Assembly (NCBI RefSeq): GCF_036785885.1
Contig: NC_092323.1
Location: 17,864,501 to 17,928,500, forward strand
Direction: 5' to 3'
DNA length: 64,000 nt
Origin: Coffea arabica
Lineage: Eukaryota > Streptophyta > Magnoliopsida > Gentianales > Rubiaceae
In this document: one piece after another, positions 48,358-57,600 of the stretch
Layout of the letters: each line of letters begins with the position of its first letter
Numbering within the stretch: the stretch's first letter is position 1
Notes under the pieces: generated by a model
Told to the model about the DNA's origin: nothing
The model's database searches: none
Seen by the model: only the letters and a program-made list of their open reading frames with translations
Made by a program: the position numbers and the translations under genes

Positions 48358-48590
48358 CCCAAATGCGAAGACCCTATTTTTAGAAACCACTCCGCAAAAC
48401 GCCCTCGTTGTAGAATTCCTTTTGTTTTCCATCATAAACTAAGAATTCACCCCATTTACATGAGCTGGTCGATGGAGGGTTGATGGCCCTTCTACCCCTG
48501 TTGCTGTCCGTGAATCTCAGACAACTACCATCACAGAGGTAGAACTAGAAGTTCTAGGATCTTGCCTCATGGATTTGGCTAAGAAGGTGA

Positions 48591-49400
48591 GATTTCACTA
48601 GTTTCAGATCTTCTTCAACTAAGAACTCTATTTGAATAACCCTCAATGTTGGGACGCAAAGTAGAATTTTGATTTTTTTTTTCAACACTTGAATAGTATT
48701 AAATTCGAACATTTATCTTCTAGCATTGGATAGTAAACAGTTTTAGATAGTCAAATTAGTTAAATTATTCATTTTTGAATTCAAATGGCATTCGGAATTC
48801 ATTTTTTACGCTTCTACGAACATGTGGGATGGGATTTTTCTGGATCAGATCGTTGCAGGAAGGGGCAGCGGCCCCTCAAGAATTTTAAAAATTTCACTCG
48901 CACTCTTATGAATTCTAAAAAGTTAATTTGTATTATGAATTTGGCCTTAAGAAATTATTCTGATATCAGTTACTTGCCCCTCTTCCCAAGCTTGAGTGAG
49001 AATTTGGTATCCTGTTGAAATATTTTTGACATTTTACTTTTGCCCCACAAAAACTTCAAACATTTTACTTCCAAACAACAATGTAAATGAGTCTAATTAA
49101 ATCAAACACTCAAGTCTTCAAACTTGTCTGTAAATTTTAAAGAATTTAAAATTGCGTTTAAATTTGGCTTCTTTATTCATTGTTTTGAGTTCACATGAGC
49201 TTTTATCGAATTGAGCTCGATTGAATTTTTCACATACAAACTTGTCACTTAAATTAGTGAGAAAATATTTAATCAAATCATTAGAAATATCATATGTGGT
49301 TATTTAGGCCACACAAAATATATATTCTAACATGATGTCGTCAACCAAGCTTATAGTTGGACAATAAGGTATGTGAGATTTTATTCTTTGTTATTCATCC
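48591..49400 (+). other. SABATH copy D intron 2 (partial)
   Basis: Reverse complement similarity to intron 2 of copies A and B (for example 'ttcagatcttcttcaactaag', 'caagcttgagtgagaatttggtatcctg', 'acactcaag.cttcaaacttgtct'). It stops before exon 3, joining the 3' flank of copy B. The join defines the tail-to-tail inverted pair. Confidence 0.65.
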
Positions 49401-49567
49401 TTTATAAGTTCTTTTTTATTCATCCATTACAATGGATAGCTTCTAGATATGCTTGATTATGCAAGCTAATGCTACACAGTCAGGAGCAGCTGTTTCAAAG
49501 CCATTTCTTGGGTTGCCTTTGGCAACTAACAACACCAGCACAGTCCATAAGGTCCACTAAATTTGTT

Positions 49568-49915
49568 TCATGTTCTCTTTTTGCGCTTCAGGAGGACAAA
49601 AATAACCACCACATCCTGATTCTCAGGGTTAAAGAGAGAGGAAGACTCTGCAAGTTTCTGCGTAAACAGTTCAAACAATTCATCCATGATATCACTTCCA
49701 AATTGTTTCTCTAGAAGTCCCTCTAATGCAGCTCTGAGGTACAAAGCAATTCCACTAGGGTTGGAGAAAACCACATGCTTTCCTGGAATGCTTAATATCT
49801 CCATTCTCTGAACATTTAGATGTTCATTTGCCTTCATCAGGGTCTTTATCTCATTAGGAGATGGGAGATATAGTGGCAAGTTGAACATATCCACTTTCAA
49901 TTCATCGACCAATCC
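49568..49915 (-). CDS. SABATH copy B, exon 3
   Basis: 348 bases, open to a TGA. It reads GLVDELKVDMFNLPLYLPSP through LEGLLEKQFGSDIMDELFEL. It differs from copy A exon 3 at a few positions, for example KHVVFSNPSG against KHEFLSNPCA. Confidence 0.8.
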   Translation of the reverse strand, partial: GLVDELKVDMFNLPLYLPSPNEIKTLMKANEHLNVQRMEILSIPGKHVVFSNPSGIALYLRAALEGLLEKQFGSDIMDELFELFTQKLAESSSLFNPENQDVVVIFVLLKRKKRT

Positions 49916-51146
49916 CTGCAATAGGTGCATCTTAGTATTTAAAGTACTTTTTTTTTGTTAGCCAAAACCTATAGTCGAAATTCGAAGATAAACTTTGACC
50001 AAAACTCATTCTTATGTAGTATATGCAAAATAAAGAAACTGTAAAATTAAAAAATCCTACTCATGGATTTGCAACTGCTATTTTTAAGCTGAAGACATGT
50101 TTCAGAAATTATGGAGCTTACTCGTGACCAAGGAGGTATTCCATTCATTCTCTGCCATTGGTATATTATGCCTGATTTGGTTGATTTCCTATATCTGTTT
50201 TGTTTCATCCTGGAAGAAATGTTGGGAAAAGAGATTGGTGCCTTGTTGTGACGCTTTTGGGGCAGCATTAATTATCTGGTATGATTTCTATTCTGTCCAT
50301 GTTTGTTACAAGTAGTAAATTTGACGTATGAAGCTCACTTCCATCCAATACTTTGTACCTTTTTATTTCAGCGAAATAAGTACATAAGTTTAGAGGGTAA
50401 GGACTTAATATCAAAATAATATCTTATATTTGCAAATAGGAATGAAAAACGAACGAAAATATATTATACTTGAATTGATGTTGAAATAGTAAAAGCTAAT
50501 TTGCGCTTAGTTCACCAATGAAATTTATATGTGAAAAATTTAATTGAGTTTGACTTGATAAAAGCTAATCTAAATTCAGCGTAATAAATAAATGAATTAA
50601 ATTTAAATACAATTTTAAACTCTTTAGAATAGATAGACAAGTTTGACAACTTGAGCGCTTGGCTCAATTAGCTTCATTCATAACCCTATTTGCAAGTAAA
50701 AGTTTTGAAATTTTTTGTGGGGCAAAAAAAAATGTCAAAAATATTTCCACAGAATACCAGATTCTCAATTCTCATGCTTGGGGAGAAGGGTAATTTCTTA
50801 AGGCTAATTATAATACAAATAAACTTTTTAAAATTCATAAGAGGGAAAATGAATTTTTTAAAATTCTTGAGGGGGTGGCTGCCCTCCCTGCAAAGATCCG
50901 ATCCAACAAAACTCCTGTCCCGCAGGTTCATAGAAGTGTTAAAAAAGAATTCCAAATGTCATTTGAATTCAAAAATGAATAATTTAACTATCTAAAACTA
51001 TCTAGGATATATTAGATCATAATTCAAATTTAATATTATTCAAGTGACAAAGAAAATCAAAATTCTATATATGTTGCATCCCTGCATTGCGATGTATTCG
51101 CATAGAGTTCTTAGTTGAAGAAGATCTGAAACTAATGAAATCTAAC

Positions 51147-51814
51147 CTTCTTAGCCAAGTCCATGAGGCAAGATCCTAGAACTTCAAATTCTTTCTCTGT
51201 GACGATAGTTGTCTGAGATTCACGGATGGCATCAGGGACAGCAGGAATAACAAGGGCCATCAGCCCTCCATCGACTAGCTCGTGTGCCCTTGCATTCAGA
51301 AATGACTCCAAGTCCTTTGCAAATTGAGATGCATAAACCTCAAGAACTTTCTTTTTGGCCCCTCCGTGGTGAATCTTTCCTTTGTTCCATGCAGGGGACG
51401 TGTTGTCTGTAACCTCTTTTGGCACATCTGAAAGCCAGTGAAGTGCGCAAGATGAGTGAGCAAAATGAAGGGATGTCTTTGGGAGCAAAACCTTGTGGAA
51501 GTCACCAGGCACTCCAGCTGCAAGGTAGTGTCTCTCTGGTGGAAGTGAAGCAAAAAGTGTGTTGAAATCATTAGATATATGGTCATTAAAGAAGACTTGA
51601 AACTCAGGGACTTCAGATGTTAGTCCCTCTTTTCTGACTTTTTCCTCCAGGGCTTCTCTTATGACTTTCATGGCCACAAATGTATTTGGTCCTGTAGAGC
51701 AGCCAAAATCTGCTATGCGAAATGGATGCACAGAGGTTGAAAAGGTTGCTTGACATCAAGTTCTTTGTCAATCTCTTCTTTGATAAGTTCTTTTGCAACC
51801 TCTACTGCTCCTCT
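51147..51814 (-). pseudogene. SABATH copy B, exon 2 (1-bp deletion)
   Basis: 668 bases, one fewer than a 669-base ancestral exon. From 51731 to the donor at 51147 the frame is fully open and reads normal SABATH sequence (SEVPEFQVFFNDHIS is intact here, unlike copy A). Confidence 0.8.
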
Positions 51815-51897
51815 CTGCCACAAAAAAAAAAAAAAATCTTTATACTTACATACCTTACACATTTTATACTGAGGTAACTGCAGTTTAAACTAGCAAC

Positions 51898-51966
51898 CTG
51901 AAAGGATGAGTTTTGGTTATAGCTTTGAGGTCCATTTCCTCCATTCATGGCATATACTTGAGGCAT
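51898..51966 (-). CDS. SABATH copy B, exon 1
   Basis: Encodes MPQVYAMNGGNGPQSYNQNS and three more residues (SFQ). Same length and donor site as copy A exon 1. Confidence 0.75.
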
Positions 51967-51976
51967 TTTTTCTATT

Positions 51977-52325
51977 CCTCGGCTGCTAGGAGATTTTTCA
52001 TAAGAATAAAAATGCTCCCAATTTTTTATTCTCTAGTTAGAATGAGAAACAATTTAGATAGATAAAAGGAAGGCAGACGAAAGGCCGCCTTATCAACCAG
52101 CAGCCCCTTTGGGCTAGTGGCCACCACTAAGCTATTAAAGGCTTGATAGGGTAGGAGGCAAGAGTTCAAACCTTACCTCTCATTAATTGTCACATTAAGT
52201 GGTTTATTAAAAAATTCAGACGGGTATGTACCCCGTCATTATGAGCCACACAATTTTTTAGCTGTAGCAATTATAAAATAGAAAGAATCCTATGCGTGTA
52301 GCGAGATCAAGGATTTGATGCCCTA
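51977..52325. mobile_element. ~350-bp insertion in copy B leader, with SINE-like boxes
   Basis: Compared with copy A (23850-23880), this stretch is extra sequence between the start codon and the conserved upstream region. On the + strand 'tttgggctagtggcc' (about 52106) resembles a Pol III A box and 'agagttcaaacctt' (about 52162) a B box, spaced as in tRNA-derived SINEs. The full insertion may include more than one element, and no target duplication was confirmed. Confidence 0.45.
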
Positions 52326-52367
52326 TATGTATATTCTCTTGTCTTTATGTCTCTGTCTAGATGGTTT

Positions 52368-52375
52368 AATTTATA
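52368..52375 (-). promoter_or_regulatory. TATA-like box of SABATH copy B, displaced
   Basis: TATAAATT on the - strand in the same context as 23899-23906. Here it lies about 400 bases from the ATG at 51966 because of the insertion at 51977-52325. Confidence 0.4.
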
Positions 52376-52564
52376 CTAGGCAGAGGCTCAGGCTCAAGTG
52401 TTGTCTTTTAGCCCTTTACACCACAGGCATTTCTATTAATAAATATGGGAAAAAAAGAGATACACACATGGTAAAATATCTCTCAAACATATGTTATGGA
52501 TCATTTTGTGCATATATTGAATTTAATTTAAATTATACAATTTGTGAATGTAAAATATCTCCAT

Positions 52565-53546
52565 TCTTTCCTGGAATGCTTATTATCTCCATTCTCTAAA
52601 CATTTAGATGTTCATTTGTCCTCATCAGGGTCTCTATCTCATTAGGAGATGGGAAATATAGTGGCGTGTTGAACATATCCACTTTCAATTCATCGACCAG
52701 TCCCTGCAATAGGTGCATCTTAGTATTTAAAGTATTTTTTTTTTTAAAACCAAAACCTGCAGTCGAAATTGGAAGAAACACTTTGACTAAAACTCATTCT
52801 TATACGGTATATGAAAATTAGAGAAACTGTAAAATAAAAAATTCCTACTTGTGGATTTGCAACTGCTATTTTTAAGCTGAAGACATGTTTCAGAAATTAT
52901 GGAACATAGTTAATAGCTTGTTCATGACCAAGGAGGCATTCCATTCATTCTCTGCCATTGGTATATTATGCCTGCAGATTTGGTTGATTTCCTATATCTG
53001 TTTTGTTTCATCCTGGATATTGATATTAATCAGAGGAAATGTTGGAAAAAGAAATTGGTGCCTTGTTGTGATGCTTTTGGGCCAGCATTAATTGTCTGAT
53101 ATGATTTTCTATTCTGTCCATGTTTGTTACAAGTAGTAAACTTGACATATGAAGCTCACTTTTCCATCCAATACTTGTACTTTTTTTTTCAGTGAAATAA
53201 GTACTTAAGTTTAGAGGGTAAGGACTTAATATCAAAATAGTATTTTATATTTGCAAATAGGAATGAAAAATGAACGAGACTATGCTATACTCAAAATGAG
53301 GTTGAATTAGTAAAAGCTAATTTGTGCTTAGTTCACCAATTAATCAAACCAAACATGAACAACATTTTGTATCCAATAAAATTTCAAATCTGAAATCGAG
53401 CTTGGCTGACTTAACGTAGTATATGAAATTTATATGTGAAAAATTCAATCAAGTTCGAATTGGTAAAAGCTCATCTAAATTCATCGCAATAAATAAATAA
53501 ATTAAATTTAAATACAATTTTAAACTCTTTAGAATAGATAGACAAG
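52565..53546 (-). pseudogene. SABATH copy C (partial exon 3 and intron 2)
   Basis: 52565-52703 is the first 46 codons of exon 3 (GLVDELKVDMFNTPLYFPSP...NEHLNV), then a TAG where copies A and B have a glutamine codon. The sequence breaks at 52565 inside the exon. 52704-53546 is intron 2, matching copies A and B up to 'agaatagatagacaag'. No exon 1 or 2 remains. It is a tandem partial duplicate on the same strand as B. Confidence 0.8.
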
Positions 53547-54236
53547 GTTGAATTAGGAAGCGGAATAGGAACTCATTATAGGTTATACTATTATGATAGT
53601 TATGAAAAAAAGTGTTCTTGGTATATTTATAACTATATTTTTTTTTTCTATTTTTGATTTACAACTACTGGTGTTATTCTATAGAGAATTTGATTGATTT
53701 TGAACTCTATGCCATTGGAGTATATTATATATTGATATTAGTAGTGATGGTTTAAATTATTTTGTATTATAAAAAAGTGGTAGCCATGGAATTGAAATTT
53801 AATGATATTCATGAATATTGTTGTGTATTAAGTAAAATTTGATATTGATATGAGATTGAAGGTAAACTTTCGGGTATGTGATGTAGCGTTTATAGTTAAT
53901 ACAATGATCTGCATCATAAACTTTTAGGTAAAAGAGAAATATTAAAATAAATATAAGTGTTTATTTAGTGGTGATTTGGATTTTGATGGATAGGCACTAG
54001 TGATAGTATGTAAGGATGAATGAGATAGAGACTGTGAACCTTTTTTTTTCTTTTTATTTTTAGTGTGAATTATAACTGAAGGGCATTGTAGGATTTTTGA
54101 AAAAAAAGTCTAGACTTTTGGACCTACAATGTTACTGAAACAATGAAAATATAGGAGGTAAGTGTAATGTTTAGAACTTAAGGGGAGCATCCTGAAATTA
54201 TTAAAAACCTCAGGGGAGGTATGTGAAATTATCCTA
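53547..54236. mobile_element. Mutator-like element remnant, right end related to 7903-8918
   Basis: The right part matches the right end of the element at 7903-8918: gggcattgtaggatttttga, caatgttactgaaa, ggaggtaagtgtaat and ctcaggggaggtatgtgaaattatcc. The left inverted end is absent, so it is truncated. The left boundary is taken where SABATH copy C sequence stops. Confidence 0.55.
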
Positions 54237-54243
54237 AGCTTTT

Positions 54244-54790
54244 ATGATCAGGCGAGATTGCCGTTGTTATGGGCAGGGTGATGAGTACGACGAGGAAACT
54301 AGACGGAGGAGAGAAGAGGAGAGAAGAATAGCTGAGAAGCTAAAGCATGAGTTTCCCAGGATTCTTGCCATGTTGGCGGCGATGGCCGCAAAAGTAACCG
54401 CTGAAGCCAATGCTAAAGACGAACCTCCTTTTAGATAGGATCAGAGTACTAAAAAAGTATCTTGGGACAATAGCTCTAACAACGATTCATGTGGTGGTTA
54501 CACGGCGCATAGTTTGCAGAAATTATTTGGGAGATTTGGAGAGGTTGAGGACGTTTTAGTGAGCAAGAAGAAGAAAGAAGAATGGGAATGGGGGATGTTC
54601 GGCTCTAGTTGTGATGGCTCACAAGGATCAGCTGTCGCTGCCTGCTGGACTGTGCTGGGTGATTTGTCCAATCCTTTGATGGTTCAGCCACTGGATTCCA
54701 CCCCTCCCCCTCCTCCCCCCACCTGGCAATCATAGTAAATTTGAAGAATTGGTCCTTGCTAAGCTGAAACAGGCAAAAGGCAGAGTTAAT
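54244..54790 (+). pseudogene. DNAJC17-type protein pseudogene (C-terminal half)
   Basis: Reads a charged helix EEERRIAEKLKHEFPRILAM, then KKVSWDN, an RRM-like segment (GGYTAHSLQKLFGRFGEVED, VLVSKKKK, then in another frame SALVVMAHKDQ at 54598-54630, then back to AVAACWTVLGDLSNPLMVQP) and finally, in the third frame, SKFEELVLAKLKQA near 54735-54780. This matches plant DNAJC17-like proteins, which have an N-terminal J domain, an RRM with ..GDLSNPL.. and a C-terminal ..LRQA helix. The J domain is missing, and there is a TAG at 54436 plus frameshifts. It abuts the Mutator-like remnant. No introns are visible in the piece. Confidence 0.75.
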
Positions 54791-55251
54791 TATGTGACAG
54801 CATGTATGTACTCCTGTCCAATCAAAGCCTTTGTGGTTTTTTGCGATCTCTTATGCTGAACCTTTTTACTCTTTATTCCATTGTTGTAAATAAACTAGTT
54901 GAATCTTGCTGATTCTGATTCCATCGTGTAGCTATCAGTTCCATTTTCTTTCTGACCCCTGTATTCAGCTTATATTATAATTTCCATTTGGAGTAGAATT
55001 GTTTTCTTTCAGCAGTCTTTTAGACCTCAAAGAAGGCAAGGAGTAGGCTGCTAGTTTATTGGTGATAATTAAGTTGGTAGAAGTGTAATACGTAAGACTG
55101 ATGCCTACTGAGCTTGAAAAGATAAAATTTCGGAAAGGAAATATTTTCAAGAGTAGAGGAGATCCTGTAGCAACTATATTAATAGGAAATATATCTAGAA
55201 TGTCGACTTGAGACTTGGAGTACACCTATGTGGAAAGCAGCTATACCATTC
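54791..55251. other. Intergenic, nothing recognised
   Basis: Follows the DNAJC17-like piece and could contain its old 3' UTR. No coding seen. Confidence 0.35.
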
Positions 55252-55259
55252 ATAGGAAA

Positions 55260-55400
55260 GGCAAAAACTTGGGTAGACCTGACCTTTGTAGACCTAGTGC
55301 CTTAATTGTGCCACATCTTTAATACTTGAGTTGGTGAGATGGTGTGGCAAATTTTGAGCCGCTAGGTCTTTACAGACCGAGTCTACCCAAGTGTTTGTCC
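55260..55400. mobile_element. 141-bp MITE
   Basis: The ends are inverted repeats of about 38 bases: left ggcaaaaacttgggtagacc, right on the other strand ggacaaacacttgggtagac. The flanks are ataggaaa (55252-55259) and atatgaaa (55401-55408), an 8-bp duplication with one mismatch. Probably hAT-derived. Confidence 0.7.
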
Positions 55401-55408
55401 ATATGAAA

Positions 55409-55991
55409 AGGGAGTAAAGCTGAAAATTACAGCAATTGCAACTTGTGTTGCTCCCATGGTTTAGTCTGCATTGAGCGGAAGAACAAATCTTTTCAGCAAA
55501 ATTGGGGGCTAGAGGCCTTCAGTTTTCACTAGCCCAGTAAACTTTTCTCTGTTATTTGTTGTTTGCCCTAATGCTCTTTTCTGTTGAATGATTTAGTTGA
55601 TTCATATGTGATGGGATGATGTAGATGTTGACTTGTCTTCTAAGCATGCTTAGTCTGGATCGGATGTTTCGTTCCAGTGTTGCAACTTGAGTATTCTTCA
55701 GTTAATTCCCTCGTACTTGCATAAGTTGCATTAGCAAAGCATGTGGTCAGGACGATTCAATTGAATACTTTCATTGTGGATTGTGAAAGGATTCAGGGAA
55801 TGAAACTGAACTTTTTTTTAAAGGAGATGAAGTAGAGACTCCATTGTAGATGGACAACAAAGAGTCGCAATCAAGTTGAATGCATGAAGCCTGGCTAGTA
55901 GTATTCTCATAGCTAGCAAGGAAAAACCAAGATGAAGACAGTCAGCAGCTGCATAAATAAAAAGCAGCAGCAGATAGAGGGATGATGAATA

Positions 55992-56022
<31 letters not shown>

Positions 56023-56766
56023 AATTTTGGGACCCATAAGCAGCATTTAAGTTTAACCACAGACAAAAGAGAGGATGTTGAAATCTTTTGAAAACGAGAA
56101 ACAAGACGTTTACCACAAGCCTATATCCAATTCTCATAACAAAAGTTAAAACTCTTTCAAATATTTTATGCAAATGTTTCTCATTTAAGTGAAGCATTTT
56201 AATCTTTCAAGATTTGTAGCAGTGCAGTCATCCACACAACTATTTTTTGTGAAAACCAGACGCCAATTGTTTCACGTTACCCTGCAAAAAAGAGGCAAAA
56301 CAAACATTATTGGTTCGCTTTTAAAATCAAACTGTGTGCAATGTAATGGCTGGTGACACTTGCTGCAATCATACTCATCCACATGCTGCTCAACTATGTC
56401 AATCACAAGATATTTTGGCCTTATGCAAAAAGTCATGTATAATCTTTGCTTGTTTTCTCCAAGAATATGGGCTGCACAGACTAAACCACTGCATATTAAA
56501 CTTGACATACAAAAACTAGATGCTTTATGAGTCTAGGGATCTTGACAACTATTTGCTCGCTCATATATTGGCAATATTCAGAAGTACCAGTCAATAAGTC
56601 CGGTATAGCATATTTCACTTCATCTAAATATCATTCTCACAGCAAAAACAACTAGATTCTTTGGGTCATTACTACCATTCTAACTAGATGAAGGAATCGA
56701 GGACTCACAAAAAAGCATTGAGCAATGAATAGAGCAATAGGACAAGTTTAGTAGTTCCAGACATTT
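55409..56766. other. Intergenic, nothing recognised
   Basis: Contains a (TA) run followed by poly(T) at about 55988-56022. One - strand frame at 56272-56508 has no family match that I recognise, and its base composition is not convincing. Confidence 0.35.
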
Positions 56767-57600
56767 TTACAGGGACCGTATGTGCTTCATTTTCTGGATT
56801 GCCTGTTTTAACTTTGTCGATGGTTCATCACATAAAATGGTGGGATCAACAAAATCAGCAGCCAAGCTTGCTTCCCAAAGTAAAGCATGAAAAGAATCTC
56901 CCACTGAGTATGATAGGGAATTGAGGTTATATCCTCCCAAGGAAAAGACAGTTCCCACCACATAAATCTTTGGCAAGTTTTTTCATACTTGAAGCAAGGA
57001 TGTAGTATGTCCCTGTTGTATACTGGACGCTTGCCAATGGATCCAAGATATGCCCATCAAATCTGGAAATCTTTTAGTCACAACTCACAAGTGAATCTAG
57101 AATTATTTTTTTCTTTTTTAGGTCATGAAAGGAAACTAAGCTTACAGTAACATGGAATACCATCTGGGATATATTACTACTATGTACCAAAGACCTGCTA
57201 AAGTTTTCCATGTTACTGCAGAACCAAAATTTGATATGTCAACATACCTTCTCGGATGCAGAAGGGAGAACAAATGAATGCTTGTTAATTCATTGAATTC
57301 ATAATGTAGAGAAAACATACTATAGAAATATGTGAAATAAAGCAAGATAGAAGAATAGAAATAACTCAAAAAGATTTACTGTCCACAGTTTGCTATGCAA
57401 CTCTAATTTGTTTTTATAGAGAGTTTTCACAAATAGAAGATACAACAAAATATGGAAGGCAAAAGCTGAAGGACCCTAGAATCCGAAGTCAGAAATGGAT
57501 GGATATGTTAGCTAGATAATTACCCTGCTGAAATGAGGATTATGCCTGGCTTGAACCCACTGGTAATGATAGATTCAGAGTTGGCATCTGTTATCTGAGT
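56767..57600 (-). pseudogene. HDA14-like histone deacetylase, 3' exons with frameshift
   Basis: An upstream exon ends GFKPGIILISAG at a GT donor (57524). After an intron of about 460 bases an AG acceptor leads to FDGHILDPLASVQYTTGTYY and LAKDLCGGNCLFL. This matches the C-terminal catalytic region of plant class II deacetylases of the HDA14 type (SAGYDAHVLDPLA; CGG.C.F.LEGGYNL). Two bases are missing where LEGGYNL is expected (near 56950). The other frame then reads GGYNLNSLSYSVGDSFHALL and ends IQKMKHIRSL at a stop (56767). Earlier exons were not found, so it is a fragment. The active-site loop aspartate of SAG(F/Y)D is present. Confidence 0.72.

Larger units (their letters stand above)
45149..48452. 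mobile_element. Mutator-like element with ~120-bp ends and palindrome sets
   Basis: The left end (GAGAAATTTCTAATTTTGTG onward) and the right end on the other strand (GGTGAATTCTTAGTTTATGA onward) are similar over about 120 bases, including 'attctaca' and 'gggtcttcgcattt'. CATTTACATG flanks both sides (45139-45148, 48453-48462), a 9-10 bp duplication as in Mutator elements. It splits SABATH exon 2. A third copy of the terminal sequence, in left-end orientation, starts at 47383, so it may be two elements joined or nested. Short palindromes occur near both ends and inside. No transposase was seen. Confidence 0.82.
44757..48590 (+). pseudogene. SABATH methyltransferase pseudogene, copy D (exon 2 only, split)
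   Basis: 44757-45148 and 48453-48585 are two parts of SABATH exon 2 on the + strand. The first reads FAAVKVITEALQEKLRTEGL, then a TGA in place of a glutamine codon after SEVPEF, then SNDFNTLFSSLPPEN, LGDFHKALFPKASLHFACLS and SQFAKDVESF. The second corresponds to HELVDGGLMAL..., loses frame, and ends GSCLMDLAKK at a GT donor. Exon 1 and exon 3 are absent. About 12 bases of exon were lost where the two parts meet, and a 3.3 kb Mutator-like element lies between them. Intron 2 continues to about 49400. Confidence 0.85.
49568..51966 (-). pseudogene. SABATH methyltransferase copy B (three exons, one 1-bp frameshift)
   Basis: Exon 1 at 51898-51966, exon 2 at 51147-51814, exon 3 at 49568-49915, with canonical GT and AG borders in phase 0. 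The expected product would be about 361 residues of the SABATH SAM-dependent methyltransferase family. Exon 2 has DFGCSTGPNT, FNDHISNDFNTLF, SLHFAHSSCALHWLSDVP and LDLAKK-type end. One base is missing near 51742, in the segment where copy A reads KQLSSTS, so the first 21-22 codons of exon 2 are out of frame with the rest. Everything else is open. Intron 2 is only about 1.2 kb, without the LINE of copy A. A sequencing error in a T run cannot be excluded; then the gene would be intact. Confidence 0.8.

Noticed and set aside
12411-53546. Caffeine synthase genes
   Set aside because: The exons are clearly SABATH, but I see nothing that singles out the xanthine N-methyltransferases, and the three-exon copies read more like general carboxyl methyltransferases.
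56272-56508. 78-codon - strand frame with DCSKCHQPLHC
   Set aside because: Looks a little like a zinc-binding segment but is isolated, has no neighbours in frame, and matches no family known to me.
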